A stretch of 64,000 nt of DNA from assembly GCF_015624485.1 (NCBI RefSeq), contig NZ_CP061378.1, forward strand, positions 4,030,001-4,094,000, in the 5' to 3' direction. Origin of the DNA: Bradyrhizobium genosp. L (GTDB lineage Bacteria > Pseudomonadota > Alphaproteobacteria > Rhizobiales > Xanthobacteraceae). Positions within the stretch are counted from its first letter, which is position 1. Each line of letters opens with the position of its first letter. Below the pieces are notes generated by a model, which was given only the letters and a program-made list of their open reading frames with translations, was not told where the DNA came from and made no database searches. This document shows positions 47,996-58,948 of this stretch, one piece after another. Both the position numbers and the translations under genes were made by a program.

Positions 47996-48967
47996 ATGCC
48001 GAAAAAAGCCAAGAAAACAACCAGCAGGACAGCCCCGAAAGCTGCCGGCACGCGCGCCGCAAAAACCGCGACAAAACGCCCGGAAGCAGCCCTCGACGGC
48101 GCCGCCGTGGAGCGGATCGCAATCGCCCTCGAAGCCATCGCCGGCAAGCTCGCGGCCGCCTCCCCGGCCCCCGATCCGGCCACGCTGCTTGGCGCCGCGG
48201 ACGCCTTCATCTGGCATCCGGATGGCCGCCTCACGGCGGTGCCGCGGGTCAGCCGCGTCGAGATCGGCCTGCTCAAGGGCGTCGACCGGATGCGCGACAT
48301 CCTGATCGAGAACACCGAGCGTTTCGCCAACGGCCTTCCCGCCAACAACGCGCTGCTCTGGGGCGCGCGCGGCATGGGCAAGTCGTCGCTGGTGAAGGCC
48401 GCGCATGCGAGCCTCAATGTCGCGCGCAAGCCGGCCGACCGGCTGAAGCTGGTCGAGATCCACCGCGAGGACATCGAGAGCCTGCCCGCGCTGATGGAGC
48501 TTTTGCGCAGCTCCTCATTCCGCTTCATCGTGTTCTGCGACGACCTCTCCTTCGATGGCAATGACGCCTCCTACAAGTCGCTGAAGGCGGTGCTCGAGGG
48601 CGGCATCGAGGGCCGGCCCGAGAACGTCATCCTCTACGCCACTTCGAACCGGCGGCATCTGCTGGCGCGCGAGATGATCGAGAACGAGCGCTCGACTGCG
48701 ATCAATCCGGGCGAAGCCGTCGAGGAGAAAGTGTCGCTGTCCGACCGCTTCGGCCTCTGGCTCGGCTTCCATCGCTGCAGCCAGGACGAATATCTGGCGA
48801 TGGTGAAAGGCTATTGCGACCATTACGGCATTGCGATCGCGGACGAGGCGCGCGAGCGCGAGGCGTTGGAATGGTCGACCACCCGCGGCTCGCGCTCCGG
48901 CCGCGTCGCCTGGCAGTTCACCCAGGAGCTCGCCGGACGGCTCGGCGTCCGGCTGAGCGGGAAGTAG
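47996..48967 (+). CDS. DUF815 AAA+-type ATPase
   Basis: A 323-aa cytoplasmic ATPase. The basic N-terminal tail (KKAKKTTSRTAPKAAGTRAAKTATKRP) is followed by a helical region, then GARGMGKSSLVKAAHA (Walker A) and FRFIVFCDDLSFD (Walker B). ATSNRRHLLAREM has the sensor-1 Asn and SLSDRFGLWLGFH follows. This is the DUF815/COG2607 family, predicted AAA+ ATPase of unknown role. The start at 47996 is chosen after AACGGGAAAA; an upstream in-frame ATG exists. It is divergent from yajC and convergent with nlpD. Confidence 0.9.
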   Translation: MPKKAKKTTSRTAPKAAGTRAAKTATKRPEAALDGAAVERIAIALEAIAGKLAAASPAPDPATLLGAADAFIWHPDGRLTAVPRVSRVEIGLLKGVDRMRDILIENTERFANGLPANNALLWGARGMGKSSLVKAAHASLNVARKPADRLKLVEIHREDIESLPALMELLRSSSFRFIVFCDDLSFDGNDASYKSLKAVLEGGIEGRPENVILYATSNRRHLLAREMIENERSTAINPGEAVEEKVSLSDRFGLWLGFHRCSQDEYLAMVKGYCDHYGIAIADEAREREALEWSTTRGSRSGRVAWQFTQELAGRLGVRLSGK

Positions 48968-48990
48968 CGCGCTCGCGCCACGGATGATGC

Positions 48991-49094
48991 CGTCATCCTC
49001 CGCGAAAGCGGGGGATCCAGTACGCCGCGGCCTCTCGATCTGAAATGGATGTCTCTGGAATACTGGGTCGCCCGGTCAAGCCGGGCGATGACGG
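48991..49094. repeat. Palindromic repeat (CGTCATCCTCCGCGAAAGCGG family)
   Basis: CGTCATCCTCCGCGAAAGCG at 48991-49010 faces GCCGGGCGATGACGG at the right (to 49094). The inner CCAGTACGCCGCGGCCTCTCG matches the element at 30676. Lies between the convergent DUF815 and nlpD genes. Confidence 0.85.
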
Positions 49095-49171
49095 ACGTGG
49101 AGATGATGCAAAACGGGGGAGGCTTGCGCCTCCCCCGCTGTCATTGTCGTAAGCACCTGGAAGTGCGGCGC

Positions 49172-50557
49172 TTACGCGCCGTTGAGGAATTGCAGCGGGT
49201 CGACCGGCGACGAGCCCTTGCGGATCTCGAAGTGCAGCTGCGGCGAGCCGACTTCGCCCGACTGACCGGACTTCGCGATCACCTGGCCGCGCTTGATGGT
49301 GTCGCCGCGCTTCACGAGCAGCTCGCTCGCATGGGCGTAGGCGGTGACATAACCGTTGGAATGACGAACCAGCACGAGGTTGCCGTAACCCTTGAGCTCG
49401 TTGCCCGAATAGGCGACGACACCGTCCTCGGCCGCCTTCACCGGCGTACCCTCAGGCACCGCGACATTGATGCCGTCATTGACCTTGCCGTTGGTCTTGG
49501 AGCCGTAGGCGGTGATGACCTTGCCGCGCACCGGCCAGCGGAAGGTCGGCAGCGCGCCGGTAGCCTCGCTCGATTTGGTAACGACTGGAGCCTCGGCGGC
49601 CGCAGTCGGCGGTTCGACAGTGGCGGTCGGCTGGACCAGCCGCGCGCTCTGCGGCTGCGCGGTCGCAACGACCCTCGGGGCAGCCACCGCCGGCGCAGGC
49701 GCCATCGCAACCGGCGCCGCTACGGGAGCAGCAACCGGTGCGGCCGGCGCGACCATCGCGGTCTTGGCGCCGGGCACGGTGAGCTTCATGCCGGGGCTGA
49801 GCCGCGCCGACAGATCGAGATTGTTGGCGTGGGCGAGCTCGGCTGCGGAGATGTGGTGCTGGCGCGCGATGCTGTGCAGCGTGTCACCGCGATTGACGTA
49901 GTGGATGCCAGGCGCGGCCGCCACGGCGACCGGCTTGACCATCGGCGCGGCCATCGCGGGCGCAGGCACCGCGGCGGTTGCGGTCGGATGCGGAATGATC
50001 AGCTGCTGGCCGGGCGACAGCGCGCGCGGCCCCTTGTAGCCGTTGGCGTGCAGGATCTCGGCCTTCGAAACATTGTAGCGCTTGGCGATGACGTCGAGCG
50101 TATCGCTGGTGCCGACGATGATCGTGGTCCCGCTGCGCGGAGGCGCAGCATGTGCAGCGGCGAGCGAATGCGGCACGGTGCCGGTGGATTCGATCTGCGG
50201 CCGCGCCGGGGGCGGCGCGTAGGAGGAAAGCCCGCGCCCTCCTCCGGAGACGCCACCACCTCCGCCGGCCACCGGATAGGATTGCGGCGCCGCGACCGGC
50301 GGCGGCAACGGCTGCGACTGGTACTGCGAGTACTGCGACTGCGGCCGGGAATATTGCGGCAGCTCGCGCGGCGGTTGCTGCTGCTGGACCGTGCCGGTCG
50401 GCTGCGGATCGAAGGCAAACGGATTTTGCGAGTAGGAGTTTTGCGAGAAGCGCGACGACATATCGGCGCTGCAACCGGCAAAGGCGATGGACATCAGCGC
50501 CAGCACCGCAGCTTGCGGCGCGCGACGCGAGCGAAGCAACTCAACGACCCCAGACAT
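49172..50557 (-). CDS. nlpD: LysM and M23-domain lipoprotein, NlpD-like divisome activator
   Basis: A 461-aa lipoprotein: signal AVLALMSIAFAGC with lipobox, a Gln/Pro/Tyr-rich linker, two LysM repeats (SDTLDVIAKRYNVSKAEILHANGY and GDTLHSIARQHHISAAELAHANNL), a Pro/Ala-rich stretch and a C-terminal LytM/M23 domain. The zinc ligands of the first motif are lost: GKVNDGINVAV replaces the active H-x3-D. The later YAHAS and LHFEI remain. This degenerate site is the mark of NlpD/EnvC proteins, which activate septal amidases rather than cut peptidoglycan. Upstream pcm and surE give the familiar surE-pcm-nlpD order. Confidence 0.92.
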   Translation of the reverse strand: MSGVVELLRSRRAPQAAVLALMSIAFAGCSADMSSRFSQNSYSQNPFAFDPQPTGTVQQQQPPRELPQYSRPQSQYSQYQSQPLPPPVAAPQSYPVAGGGGGVSGGGRGLSSYAPPPARPQIESTGTVPHSLAAAHAAPPRSGTTIIVGTSDTLDVIAKRYNVSKAEILHANGYKGPRALSPGQQLIIPHPTATAAVPAPAMAAPMVKPVAVAAAPGIHYVNRGDTLHSIARQHHISAAELAHANNLDLSARLSPGMKLTVPGAKTAMVAPAAPVAAPVAAPVAMAPAPAVAAPRVVATAQPQSARLVQPTATVEPPTAAAEAPVVTKSSEATGALPTFRWPVRGKVITAYGSKTNGKVNDGINVAVPEGTPVKAAEDGVVAYSGNELKGYGNLVLVRHSNGYVTAYAHASELLVKRGDTIKRGQVIAKSGQSGEVGSPQLHFEIRKGSSPVDPLQFLNGA

Positions 50558-50667
50558 GGTTACTCACTCGTACGCAACAAAAGACTGTTTTGAGTAAACA
50601 CGTCCCGAGTAAATAACCGCTTAACCCTGCGAATAAGACGTTGGCGGCAAGCGCCAATCCACGCTTC

Positions 50668-51318
50668 TCACAATTCACGCGCAATCCCGTGCAGCGCGGG
50701 CACGAAGCGCACATCGACCAGTTCCTTGCGGTCGAAGCCAGCATCGGTGCGCACCATACGGACCAGGGTCTGGGTACCCTGCTGCGGCCCGACCGGGGCG
50801 ATCAGGACGCCGGCCGGCTCGAGCCGCTGCAGGAGCGGCTCCGGGATTTGCTCCATCGCCGCGGTGACCATGATGCGGTCGAATTCGCCGGCGCCCGCAG
50901 GTATGTCGAAACCGTCCCCGAGCAGCACCTCGATATTGAAATAGCCGAGCTTTTCGATCCGCTTGCGGGCGACGTCGGCCAGCGTGCGGTAGCGCTCGAT
51001 GGTCAGCACATGCTTGCAGAGCCGGGACAGGATCGCGGCCTGGTAGCCCGAGCCGGTGCCGATCTCGAGCACCCGGTGGTCCTTCCGCAACTGCAGCTGC
51101 TCGGTCATGTAGGCCACCACGAAGGGCTGGCTGATGGTCTGCCCGCAGGGGATCGCAAGCGCACTGTCGCGATAGGCATGATCGCGGTCGGCGGCCTCGA
51201 CGAAGACTTCGCGGGGCACCTCCTCCATGGTCCGCAGCACGGCCTGGTCGCTGATTCCGCGCCGCCGCAAGGTCAGCTGAAACATCATTTTCTCGGGCGG
51301 ATGTGGGTTCACAGCCAT
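50668..51318 (-). CDS. pcm: Protein-L-isoaspartate O-methyltransferase
   Basis: A 216-aa SAM-dependent enzyme that methylates isoaspartyl residues, starting repair of aged proteins. Motif [19 protein letters not shown] (about residues 84-101) binds SAM; the PCMT signature [20 protein letters not shown] precedes it, and [10 protein letters not shown] and [15 protein letters not shown] follow. Length is normal. It lies 111 bp upstream of nlpD. The start at 51318 is favoured; a second ATG (MMFQLT) is at 51288. Confidence 0.96.
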   Translation of the reverse strand: MAVNPHPPEKMMFQLTLRRRGISDQAVLRTMEEVPREVFVEAADRDHAYRDSALAIPCGQTISQPFVVAYMTEQLQLRKDHRVLEIGTGSGYQAAILSRLCKHVLTIERYRTLADVARKRIEKLGYFNIEVLLGDGFDIPAGAGEFDRIMVTAAMEQIPEPLLQRLEPAGVLIAPVGPQQGTQTLVRMVRTDAGFDRKELVDVRFVPALHGIAREL

Positions 51319-51687
51319 GCTTTCAACGTCTCTGGCCCGCAGCGGGTCCCCTCATAAGGTTCTTGCCACGAGAGTTCGAAATGCCGCGTTAAGGAAAAAT
51401 TTCTCCTGATATCTGTTCCTGACCGGGAACCGTGGCCCTCGGTTTTCTTGCCGGCACCACGGCTGCTTCCCATATGACGGCGAGCGACGCACGACAGGAA
51501 GCCCCGCGCTTGAAGCGGATCGAGGGCTTGGCTTGCTAACCAACTCCCTGGACGCGATCTCATGCGACGAGCCGGCTTGAGCGATTCGCCGCTATGCACT
51601 GCAAATTGCAGGCAATTCTCAAACGTTTGCATTGCGCCTTTCGGTGTTATTTGCGAGCTTGGTTCAGGGACGGGCAAGGATTCCATC
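51319..51687. other. Intergenic region between pcm and the response-regulator gene
   Basis: 370 bp between divergent genes. Present are GTTCC/GGAAC inverted arms (51415-51419 and 51426-51430) and, closer to the response regulator, a palindrome CAAACGTTTG (51620-51629) nested between GCAAT and ATTGC. No gene is seen. Confidence 0.55.
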
Positions 51688-52065
51688 ATGACGGCGATAC
51701 GGCCGGCGGGCTGTTCAGTTTTCCTCGTAGAGGACGAGGTCATGATCCGGATGATGGTCGCCGATATGCTGGAGGAACTCGGCCACAGCGTCGCGGCCGA
51801 GGCCGGCGAAATCGGCGAAGCGGTAAAGCTCGCGCAGTCGACCGAATTCGACCTTGCGATCCTGGACGTCAACGTCAACGGCAAGGTGATCACGCCGGTC
51901 GCCGAGCTGATCAACGCGCGGAACCGGCCCTTCATCTTCGCGACCGGCTACGGCTCTTCCGGCCTGCCCCAGGAATATCGCGACCGCCCGGCGTTGCAGA
52001 AGCCGTTTCAGCTGGAGACGCTGGCGCAGGCGATCAACAACGCGATGAAGAGCGCACCGGTTTAG
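51688..52065 (+). CDS. Single-domain response regulator
   Basis: A 125-aa receiver-only protein. All phosphorylation-site residues are present: the acidic pair in VFLVEDEVMIRMM (about residues 16-17), phosphoacceptor Asp in DLAILDVNVNG (about 59), switch Thr in FIFATGYG, and the conserved Lys in LQKPF. No output domain follows. It should act by protein contact or in a phosphorelay; no histidine kinase is nearby. The start at 51688 follows AAGGATTCC. It is divergent from pcm and convergent with surE. Confidence 0.9.
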   Translation: MTAIRPAGCSVFLVEDEVMIRMMVADMLEELGHSVAAEAGEIGEAVKLAQSTEFDLAILDVNVNGKVITPVAELINARNRPFIFATGYGSSGLPQEYRDRPALQKPFQLETLAQAINNAMKSAPV

Positions 52066-52082
52066 CAGCAAACTCAGTGCGC

Positions 52083-52163
52083 AGCCCGGATGCAGCGCAG
52101 CGCAATCCGGGATTCCACCGCGGCTAAGAGCGGTGCCTGATTTCGCTTCGCTCCATCCGGGCT
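52083..52163. repeat. Palindromic repeat (AGCCCGGATGCAGCG family)
   Basis: AGCCCGGATG (52083-52092) pairs with CATCCGGGCT (52154-52163). The inner arms GCAGCGCAGCG and CGCTTCGC also pair. Lies between the convergent response-regulator and surE genes. Confidence 0.85.
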
Positions 52164-52169
52164 ACAGGA

Positions 52170-52937
52170 TCACTTCAGCGTCGTGGTGAGCGCTTCCGAA
52201 AATACTTCATCGGTGCGGTCGAGCCGCAGCGGCGTCACCGAGACGTAGCCCGCGGCGAGCGCCGCGAGATCGGTGCCCTCCGCCGGCGTATCCATCATCG
52301 CCGCGCGCTCGAATCCGATCCAGAAATACGGATTGCCGCGCCCGTCGTGACGGCGATCGATCTTGAGGAAGCCGAGATTGCGCTTGCCCTGCCGGGTGAC
52401 GCGGATGCCCTTGACCTCGTCGGGCAAGACGGCCGGGAAGTTGACGTTGACGACGGTGTTCTTCGGGATGCCGGCCGCGAGCACCTTGCGCAGAATATCG
52501 GGACCGAATTTCAGCGCGGTGTCCCACAGCGGCTTGTCGCGGGTGGCGATGCTGAACTCCTGGGACAGCGCAAATGACGGCAGGCCGAGAATGGTGCCCT
52601 CCAGCGCGCCGGCGATGGTGCCGGAATAGACCACGTCCTCGGCGACGTTGCGGCCCTTGTTGACGCCGCTCAGCACGAGATCGGGCAGCTTCTCGCCGAG
52701 GATGTGGCGCGCACCCATGATCACGCAATCGGTCGGCGTACCGCGCACCGCGAAGTGCCGCGGGCCGACCTCGCGCAGGCGCAGCGGATCGTTCAGCGAC
52801 AGCGAATGCGAGACGCCGGACTGATCGAGCTCGGGCGCGACGATCCAGACGTCGTCGGACAAAGCGCGGGCGATCTGTTCGAGGACCTGGAGGCCGGGTG
52901 CGTGGATGCCGTCATCATTGGTGCAGAGAATTCGCAT
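52170..52937 (-). CDS. surE: 5'/3'-nucleotidase SurE
   Basis: This 255-aa metal-dependent phosphatase acts on nucleoside monophosphates and supports stationary-phase survival. Seen: [15 protein letters not shown] with the two metal-binding aspartates, [25 protein letters not shown], and [25 protein letters not shown]. Length is normal. Start 52937 is at the family position. Linked to pcm in many bacteria; here one response-regulator gene lies between them on the other strand. Confidence 0.96.
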   Translation of the reverse strand: MRILCTNDDGIHAPGLQVLEQIARALSDDVWIVAPELDQSGVSHSLSLNDPLRLREVGPRHFAVRGTPTDCVIMGARHILGEKLPDLVLSGVNKGRNVAEDVVYSGTIAGALEGTILGLPSFALSQEFSIATRDKPLWDTALKFGPDILRKVLAAGIPKNTVVNVNFPAVLPDEVKGIRVTRQGKRNLGFLKIDRRHDGRGNPYFWIGFERAAMMDTPAEGTDLAALAAGYVSVTPLRLDRTDEVFSEALTTTLK

Positions 52938-53002
52938 CCGTCAAATTGCCTTTGTTGCGATTCGAGGCGGGTTTTCGTTGGCTTGGTGGCCGTCTTAGCC
53001 CC

Positions 53003-53677
53003 CTAGGGCCGCGGAGGCAAACCGGGCAAATTCCTGTGCCATCGCGTCAGCGATGCGCGCCACGGACGGACGAATCTGCCGCTGCCGGCGATCTTGCGGG
53101 TGAACACCGGCCAGGCCGATTTCGGCCGTCCCGACAGCGGAGGATCGGCTGCCCGAACCGCGACCGCGGCAGGCGCTGGGGGCACTGCCGGCGCAGGCGG
53201 ATCGGGTATGACCGGTGCGGCTTGCGGAGGCTCAGGCTCGGCAAGTTCAGGCTTTGGCGCTTCGGATTCGAGCGGCGCGGCAATGGGTGCCTCCACCGAC
53301 CTTGCGGCTGACGCAGCCGCGGCCGATCTCGACTTCAGCCTCGCCAGCAGCTCCTCGATCGTCGGCACCGATGACGGCTCGATCGCAGGGCGCGGCGGCG
53401 GCACGGCGCGGGCCGGCGGCGCTGGCGTCACCTGAGGTGGCGGCATGCCGCCGGGCGCGACATCGACAAACCTGTTGCGCGCAATTTCGACCGCCTTGTC
53501 GAAATCATCCCGGTTGATCCAGGCCTTCGACTGCATCGCCTCGACCACGCCCGGCTCCCACAGCCGCGCGATCTCGATATCGTAATAGCCCATCTGCTTC
53601 TGATTGATCAGCTGCAGCCCGTGGCCCGTGACGGCCCATTGGCGACCAAGCCAGTGGATGTCACGGTGGAGTGGCAT
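53003..53677 (-). CDS. Hypothetical Pro/Ala-rich protein (224 aa)
   Basis: Residues 1-72 form a compact, conserved-looking domain (HRDIHWLGRQWAVTGHGLQLINQKQMGYYDIEIARLWEP...WINRDDFDKAVEIARNRFV). The rest is a long Pro/Ala/Glu-rich linker ending in a basic tail (KSAWPVFTRKIAGSGRFVRPWRASLTRWHRNLP). No signal peptide or membrane segment. The gene lies between surE and serS with a repeat element upstream. Function unknown; a structural or binding role is a guess. Confidence 0.6.
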   Translation of the reverse strand: MPLHRDIHWLGRQWAVTGHGLQLINQKQMGYYDIEIARLWEPGVVEAMQSKAWINRDDFDKAVEIARNRFVDVAPGGMPPPQVTPAPPARAVPPPRPAIEPSSVPTIEELLARLKSRSAAAASAARSVEAPIAAPLESEAPKPELAEPEPPQAAPVIPDPPAPAVPPAPAAVAVRAADPPLSGRPKSAWPVFTRKIAGSGRFVRPWRASLTRWHRNLPGLPPRP

Positions 53678-53736
53678 CGGCTAAAGCGCGATAAAATTGG
53701 GTGGAGTTGTCATCGCGCTTCAGCTCCCCGTTTTGA

Positions 53737-53802
53737 GCATGATCTGTTCGGAAAACCGCTTTGCACTTTGCGCTAACGCGGCCCTTCGGGTCCGGATCAT
53801 GC
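53737..53802. repeat. GAGCATGATC...GATCATGC repeat
   Basis: GCATGATC (53737-53744) and GATCATGC (53795-53802) enclose TTCGGAAAACCGCTTTGCAC and CGCGGCCCTTCGGGTCC. It is the type of short repeat I recall from Bradyrhizobium genomes; it lies between serS and the Pro-rich gene. Confidence 0.7.
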
Positions 53803-53815
53803 CGTGGCTCCCCGC

Positions 53816-55186
<1,371 letters not shown>

Positions 55187-55200
55187 TCAACTACCACGAC

Positions 55201-55302
55201 CGTCATCACCCGCGAAAGCGGGTGATCCAGTATTCCAGAGACGGCAGTGTGTGACCGAGAGGCCGCAGCGTACTGGATACCCCGCATTCGCGGGGTACGA
55301 CG
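55201..55302. repeat. Palindromic repeat (CGTCATCACCCGCGAAAGCGG family)
   Basis: CGTCATCACCCGCG (55201-55214) faces CGCGGGGTACGACG (to 55302). GATCCAGTATTCCAGAGACGG and CAGCGTACTGGATAC form inner arms. Same family as 48991 and 30676. It separates tatC from serS. Confidence 0.85.
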
Positions 55303-55325
55303 ACCGGATATGTGACGAAATCACC

Positions 55326-56123
55326 CTACTCGGCCGGATTGGGGGCCGAGGGCGCGGCCGCCGAGGCGGCGGCCTTTTTCTCCACAATGCGGACGGCGAC
55401 GATCGAGCCCTCGTAGAGCAGCAGCAGCGGGATCGCGAGCGAGGCCTGGCTCAGCACGTCAGGCGGCGTCAGGACGGCCGCGATGATGAAGGCGACCACG
55501 ATGAAATAGCGCCGCTTTTCCTTCAGCATCTTCGAGGTGACGATGCCGATCCGTCCGAGCAGCGTCAGGATCACCGGCAGCTGGAACGCAATGCCGAAGG
55601 CGAAGATCAGCGACATCATCAGCGAAAGATATTCGCCGACCTTGGGCAGCAGCTGGATCTGCGCCGATTCTGCGCCGGCCGCCTGCTGCATGCCGAGCGA
55701 GAAGCGGGTCAACATCGGGAACACCACGAAGTAGACCATCATCGCGCCCAGCACGAAGAACACGGGCGTGGCGATCAAATACGGCAGGAACGCATTGCGC
55801 TCGTGCCGATAGAGGCCGGGCGCCACGAACTTGTAGATTTGTGCCGCCACGATCGGAAATGAGATGAACCCGGCGCCGAACAGCGCGAGCTTGAGCTGCG
55901 TCAGAAAATATTCGAGCAGCGCCGTGTAGATGAATTTGGAATTCTCCGGTCCGGCGACCCAGATGAAGGGCCACACCAGCACGTTGAAGATCTGCTTGGC
56001 GAAGAAGAAGCAGAAGATGAAGGCCACGCCGAAGCCAAGCAGCGCCTTGATCAGCCGCGAGCGCAGCTCGATCAGATGATCCATCAAGGGGGCCTTGCTG
56101 GCCTCGATGTCTTCGGCGCTCAT
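55326..56123 (-). CDS. tatC: Sec-independent translocase subunit TatC
   Basis: This 265-aa membrane protein is the twin-arginine signal receptor of the Tat pathway. Six hydrophobic segments are seen. Family markers: [24 protein letters not shown] near the N-terminus, [33 protein letters not shown], and [20 protein letters not shown]. Start overlaps the tatB stop by 4 bp (ATGA). Two predicted Tat substrates (12895 and 35453) are encoded in this window. A C-terminal Ala/Pro-rich tail lies beyond the last helix. Confidence 0.97.
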   Translation of the reverse strand: MSAEDIEASKAPLMDHLIELRSRLIKALLGFGVAFIFCFFFAKQIFNVLVWPFIWVAGPENSKFIYTALLEYFLTQLKLALFGAGFISFPIVAAQIYKFVAPGLYRHERNAFLPYLIATPVFFVLGAMMVYFVVFPMLTRFSLGMQQAAGAESAQIQLLPKVGEYLSLMMSLIFAFGIAFQLPVILTLLGRIGIVTSKMLKEKRRYFIVVAFIIAAVLTPPDVLSQASLAIPLLLLYEGSIVAVRIVEKKAAASAAAPSAPNPAE

Positions 56124-56680
56124 GACGCTCTCGCGTCCTTCAGCGCACCAGGCTCGGCCGGCGTGGCCTCGGCCGGCGTCACGTCGTGCGGCGCCGGCGG
56201 CTCCGGCTTGACCTCGCTGGTGATCGCAAGCGGCTCGCTGGTCGCGACGTGAGTCTCGGCCTCGACAAACGTTTCTGGCGTTGGCGCGACCGGCGTCGTG
56301 GGCATCACCGGCGCGTCGCTCGACGTCACCGGTGCGTCGCTTGACGTCACCGGCGCGTCGATCGCGGAGGCGACCTGCGCATCGGCGGGCTTATCGATCT
56401 GGAGCGCGTCGCTGACGTCCTTTTGCAACGAGGTCATGATGTTGCCGCTGGTGATGCCGGTGGCGGCTTCCCTGACCTCGTCGAAGCTCTTCTTGAGATC
56501 GGCCATCTCGGCCTCGCGCATGGCCTCCTGGAACTGGCCCTGGAATTCGGCGGCCATCTTGCGGGCCTTGCCCATCCATTGCCCGACCATGCGCAGCACG
56601 CCCGGCAGTTCTTTCGGGCCGATGGCGATCAGCGCGACGACCGCGATGACGACCAGTTCACTCCACCCGATATCGAACAT
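56120..56680 (-). CDS. tatB: Sec-independent translocase subunit TatB
   Basis: A 186-aa protein: one N-terminal helix [37 protein letters not shown], the classical TatB start, then an amphipathic helix and a low-complexity acidic/Pro-rich tail. [17 protein letters not shown] shows a short internal repeat. It forms the receptor with TatC. Lies 158 bp after tatA and overlaps tatC by 4 bp. Confidence 0.96.
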   Translation of the reverse strand: MFDIGWSELVVIAVVALIAIGPKELPGVLRMVGQWMGKARKMAAEFQGQFQEAMREAEMADLKKSFDEVREAATGITSGNIMTSLQKDVSDALQIDKPADAQVASAIDAPVTSSDAPVTSSDAPVMPTTPVAPTPETFVEAETHVATSEPLAITSEVKPEPPAPHDVTPAEATPAEPGALKDARAS

Positions 56681-56838
56681 GAATTCTTCCGCCTAAGCGC
56701 ACCGCAGACGGCCCCATCCCCAACAGGATATGGGGCGGCCGGCGCCTTGTCTCAATCGGCGTCCATAGCGCGTCTGTGCGACGGCGTCACCGTTTCGCGC
56801 AACAAAAAACGTCGGAATAAACGTATCCTGCAAGGGCC

Positions 56839-57072
56839 TTAGACGGCCTTGCTGCCGACATCCTGGCGCGCGGCCTGCGGCGCCGCATTGTGGTCGATGG
56901 CCTTGGTCGGCTCGGGCTTGTCGGCAACCTTGTCGTCGTCCTGCATGCCCTTCTTGAAGGCCTTGATGCCCTGGGCGACGTCACCCATGAGGTCCGAAAT
57001 CTTGCCGCGCCCGAACAGCAGCAGGACCACTGCGATCACGACGATCCAGTGCCAAATGCTCAACGAACCCAT
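56839..57072 (-). CDS. tatA: Sec-independent translocase subunit TatA
   Basis: A 77-aa protein: short N-terminal hydrophobic helix ([20 protein letters not shown]) with the FGRGKI hinge, an amphipathic helix ([21 protein letters not shown]) and an acidic tail. It forms the protein-conducting assembly with TatBC. The start at 57072 follows GGAGGGTTGC. Confidence 0.97.
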   Translation of the reverse strand: MGSLSIWHWIVVIAVVLLLFGRGKISDLMGDVAQGIKAFKKGMQDDDKVADKPEPTKAIDHNAAPQAARQDVGSKAV

Positions 57073-57219
57073 CCTGCAACCCTCCGAAAATGGCCGGCGA
57101 ACCGGCCTGACTTTGCCCGGAAGGTAGGCCCGCGAGACGTCAAAAACAAGGACTTCAGCCGCGGCAAATCGCTGTCGCGGCTACGTAATATTGCTAGCCT
57201 TAACCGGGAATATTCCGGG

Positions 57220-58134
57220 CTATTCGCCCTTCTCCTCGGGGTCGGTGTCGCCGCTTTCATCATGACCGCTTTCATCGTGGCCGCGGTCATCCGGCGCGTC
57301 CTCGTCGGCAGCCTCGGACGCCATCGCTTCGGCGTCCTCCGTGGCGGATGCTTCGGCTGGCTCCGGCGCGGCGGCTTCGGTCTCGGCGGTCTCCGCTTCC
57401 GGCTCGGCGGCCGGCGCCAGCAACAGTTCCAGCGTGTCGCCGGGCTCCAGCGGGTCCTCGTCGTCGCGTAGGGTTGCATCGTCGGTCGGCGACGGAACGC
57501 TGAAGCCGGTCGGCAGACGCGAGTCGAGCAGACCGGTGCCCTTCAGCTCTTCGAGCCCCGGCAGATCGCCGAGCGCCTCGAGGCTGAACTGCGACAGGAA
57601 CCCGTCGGTGGTTCCGAAGGTCAGCGGACGGCCCGGCGTCTTGCGGCGACCGCGCGGACGGATCCACCCGGTCTCCAGCAGCACGTCGATGGTTCCCTTC
57701 GACGTGACGACACCGCGGATCTCTTCGATCTCGGCCCGCGTCACCGGCTGGTGATAGGCGATGATCGCCAGCACCTCGATCGCGGCGCGCGACAGCTTGC
57801 GCGTCTCCGTGCTCTCGCGCGTCATCAGCCACGCCAGATCGCCGGCGGTGCGGAACGTCCACTTGTTGGCAACCTTCACGAGGTTGACGCCGCGCGACGC
57901 GTACTCCGCCTGCAATTGCGCCAGCGCCACCTTGACGTCCACGCCGTCGGGCATCCGCTTTGCCAGCGTCGCCTGATCGATCGGTTCGCTCGATGCAAAC
58001 AACAGGGCTTCCAGGAGCCGCAATTCTTCAGGACGCGCCATCGGATCCATCGGAGAAACCTCCTCCGCGGGTTCTTCTATGCGCACTTCCGCCAAGCTTG
58101 CCATGGGCTTGCTCTCCTTCTTCCGCTTACTCAA
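57220..58134 (-). CDS. scpB: Segregation and condensation protein B
   Basis: A 304-aa partner of ScpA in the Smc condensin complex. The winged-helix core includes LRLLEALLFASSEPIDQATLAKRMP, YASRGVNLVKVANKWTFRTAGDLAWLM, LSRAAIEVLAIIAYHQPVTRAEIEEIRGV and TGWIRPRGRRKTPGRPLTFGTTDGFLSQFSLEALGDLPGLEEL. The C-terminus is an acidic, Glu/Ala-rich extension of about 80 residues, longer than in firmicutes. Starts at 58134 or at 58104 (MASLAEV). Overlaps scpA by 8 bp. Confidence 0.95.
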   Translation of the reverse strand: MSKRKKESKPMASLAEVRIEEPAEEVSPMDPMARPEELRLLEALLFASSEPIDQATLAKRMPDGVDVKVALAQLQAEYASRGVNLVKVANKWTFRTAGDLAWLMTRESTETRKLSRAAIEVLAIIAYHQPVTRAEIEEIRGVVTSKGTIDVLLETGWIRPRGRRKTPGRPLTFGTTDGFLSQFSLEALGDLPGLEELKGTGLLDSRLPTGFSVPSPTDDATLRDDEDPLEPGDTLELLLAPAAEPEAETAETEAAAPEPAEASATEDAEAMASEAADEDAPDDRGHDESGHDESGDTDPEEKGE

Positions 58135-58948
58135 CCGATAGATCCGGCGCCGCCATGGCGGCTTGCGCAGGACGCTTTCGGAAATAGATCGGCGCGAACG
58201 CCTGCTTCTGGTTGATTTCCATCCCGCCTTCGCGGACCAGCTCGAGGGCCGCTGCGAAGCTCGACGCGAACACCGTCGCCTTCTGGGTGGGATCGGCGAC
58301 GTAGTTCAGCAAATACTCGTCGAGGCAGCTCCACTCCTCGGCGATACCGACCAGTCGCTCCAGCGAGGCGCGCGCTTCCGCGAGCGACCACACCTTGCGC
58401 TTGGCCAGATGCACCGAGGTCAGCACCCGCGACTGGCGCTGCGTGGCGTAGGCCGACAGCAGGTCGTAGAGCGTCGCGGTGAACTTGGGATGCTTGATCT
58501 CGGCGATCGATTCCGGATTGCCGCGCGGAAAGATATCGCGCTGGAACTGGGGCCGGTTCAGCAGCCGGTTCGCAGCCTCGCGGATCGCCTCCAGCCGGCG
58601 CAGCCGGTTGGCCAGCGCAGTCGCCATCTCCTCCGCGCTCGGCCCTTCCGCGCTCGGCGGTTCCGGCAGCAGCAGCCGCGACTTCAGGAACGCAAGCCAC
58701 GCCGCCATCACCAGATAGTCCGCTGCAAGCTCGAGGCGAATCTTGCGCGCTGCCTCGATGAACGAAAGGTACTGATCGGCGAGCGCCAGGATCGAGATCT
58801 TGGACAAGTCGACCTTCTGCTGCCGCGCCAGCGTCAGCAGCAGGTCGAGCGGCCCCTCATAGCCCTCGACGTCGACCACCAGCGCCGGCTCGCCCTCGGC
58901 GAGATCAGCCGGCCGCCCGGTCTCGAATGACAAAATCTCAGCGGTCAT
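58127..58948 (-). CDS. scpA: Segregation and condensation protein A
   Basis: This 273-aa kleisin closes the Smc ring with ScpB. The N-terminal YEGPLDLLLTLARQQKVDLSKISILALADQYLSFIEAARKIRLELAADYLVMAAWLAFLKSRLLLP is the ScpA signature. The C-terminal winged-helix region includes SFAAALELVREGGMEINQKQAFAPIYFRKR. It overlaps nagZ and scpB by short ATGA-type and 8-bp overlaps, so the three genes are translationally coupled. Confidence 0.96.
   Translation of the reverse strand: MTAEILSFETGRPADLAEGEPALVVDVEGYEGPLDLLLTLARQQKVDLSKISILALADQYLSFIEAARKIRLELAADYLVMAAWLAFLKSRLLLPEPPSAEGPSAEEMATALANRLRRLEAIREAANRLLNRPQFQRDIFPRGNPESIAEIKHPKFTATLYDLLSAYATQRQSRVLTSVHLAKRKVWSLAEARASLERLVGIAEEWSCLDEYLLNYVADPTQKATVFASSFAAALELVREGGMEINQKQAFAPIYFRKRPAQAAMAAPDLSVE

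Noticed and set aside
51415..51450. GGAAC before the response regulator considered as an EcfG promoter
   Set aside because: No CGTT at 16-17 bp; GTTCC/GGAAC there is only a short inverted repeat.
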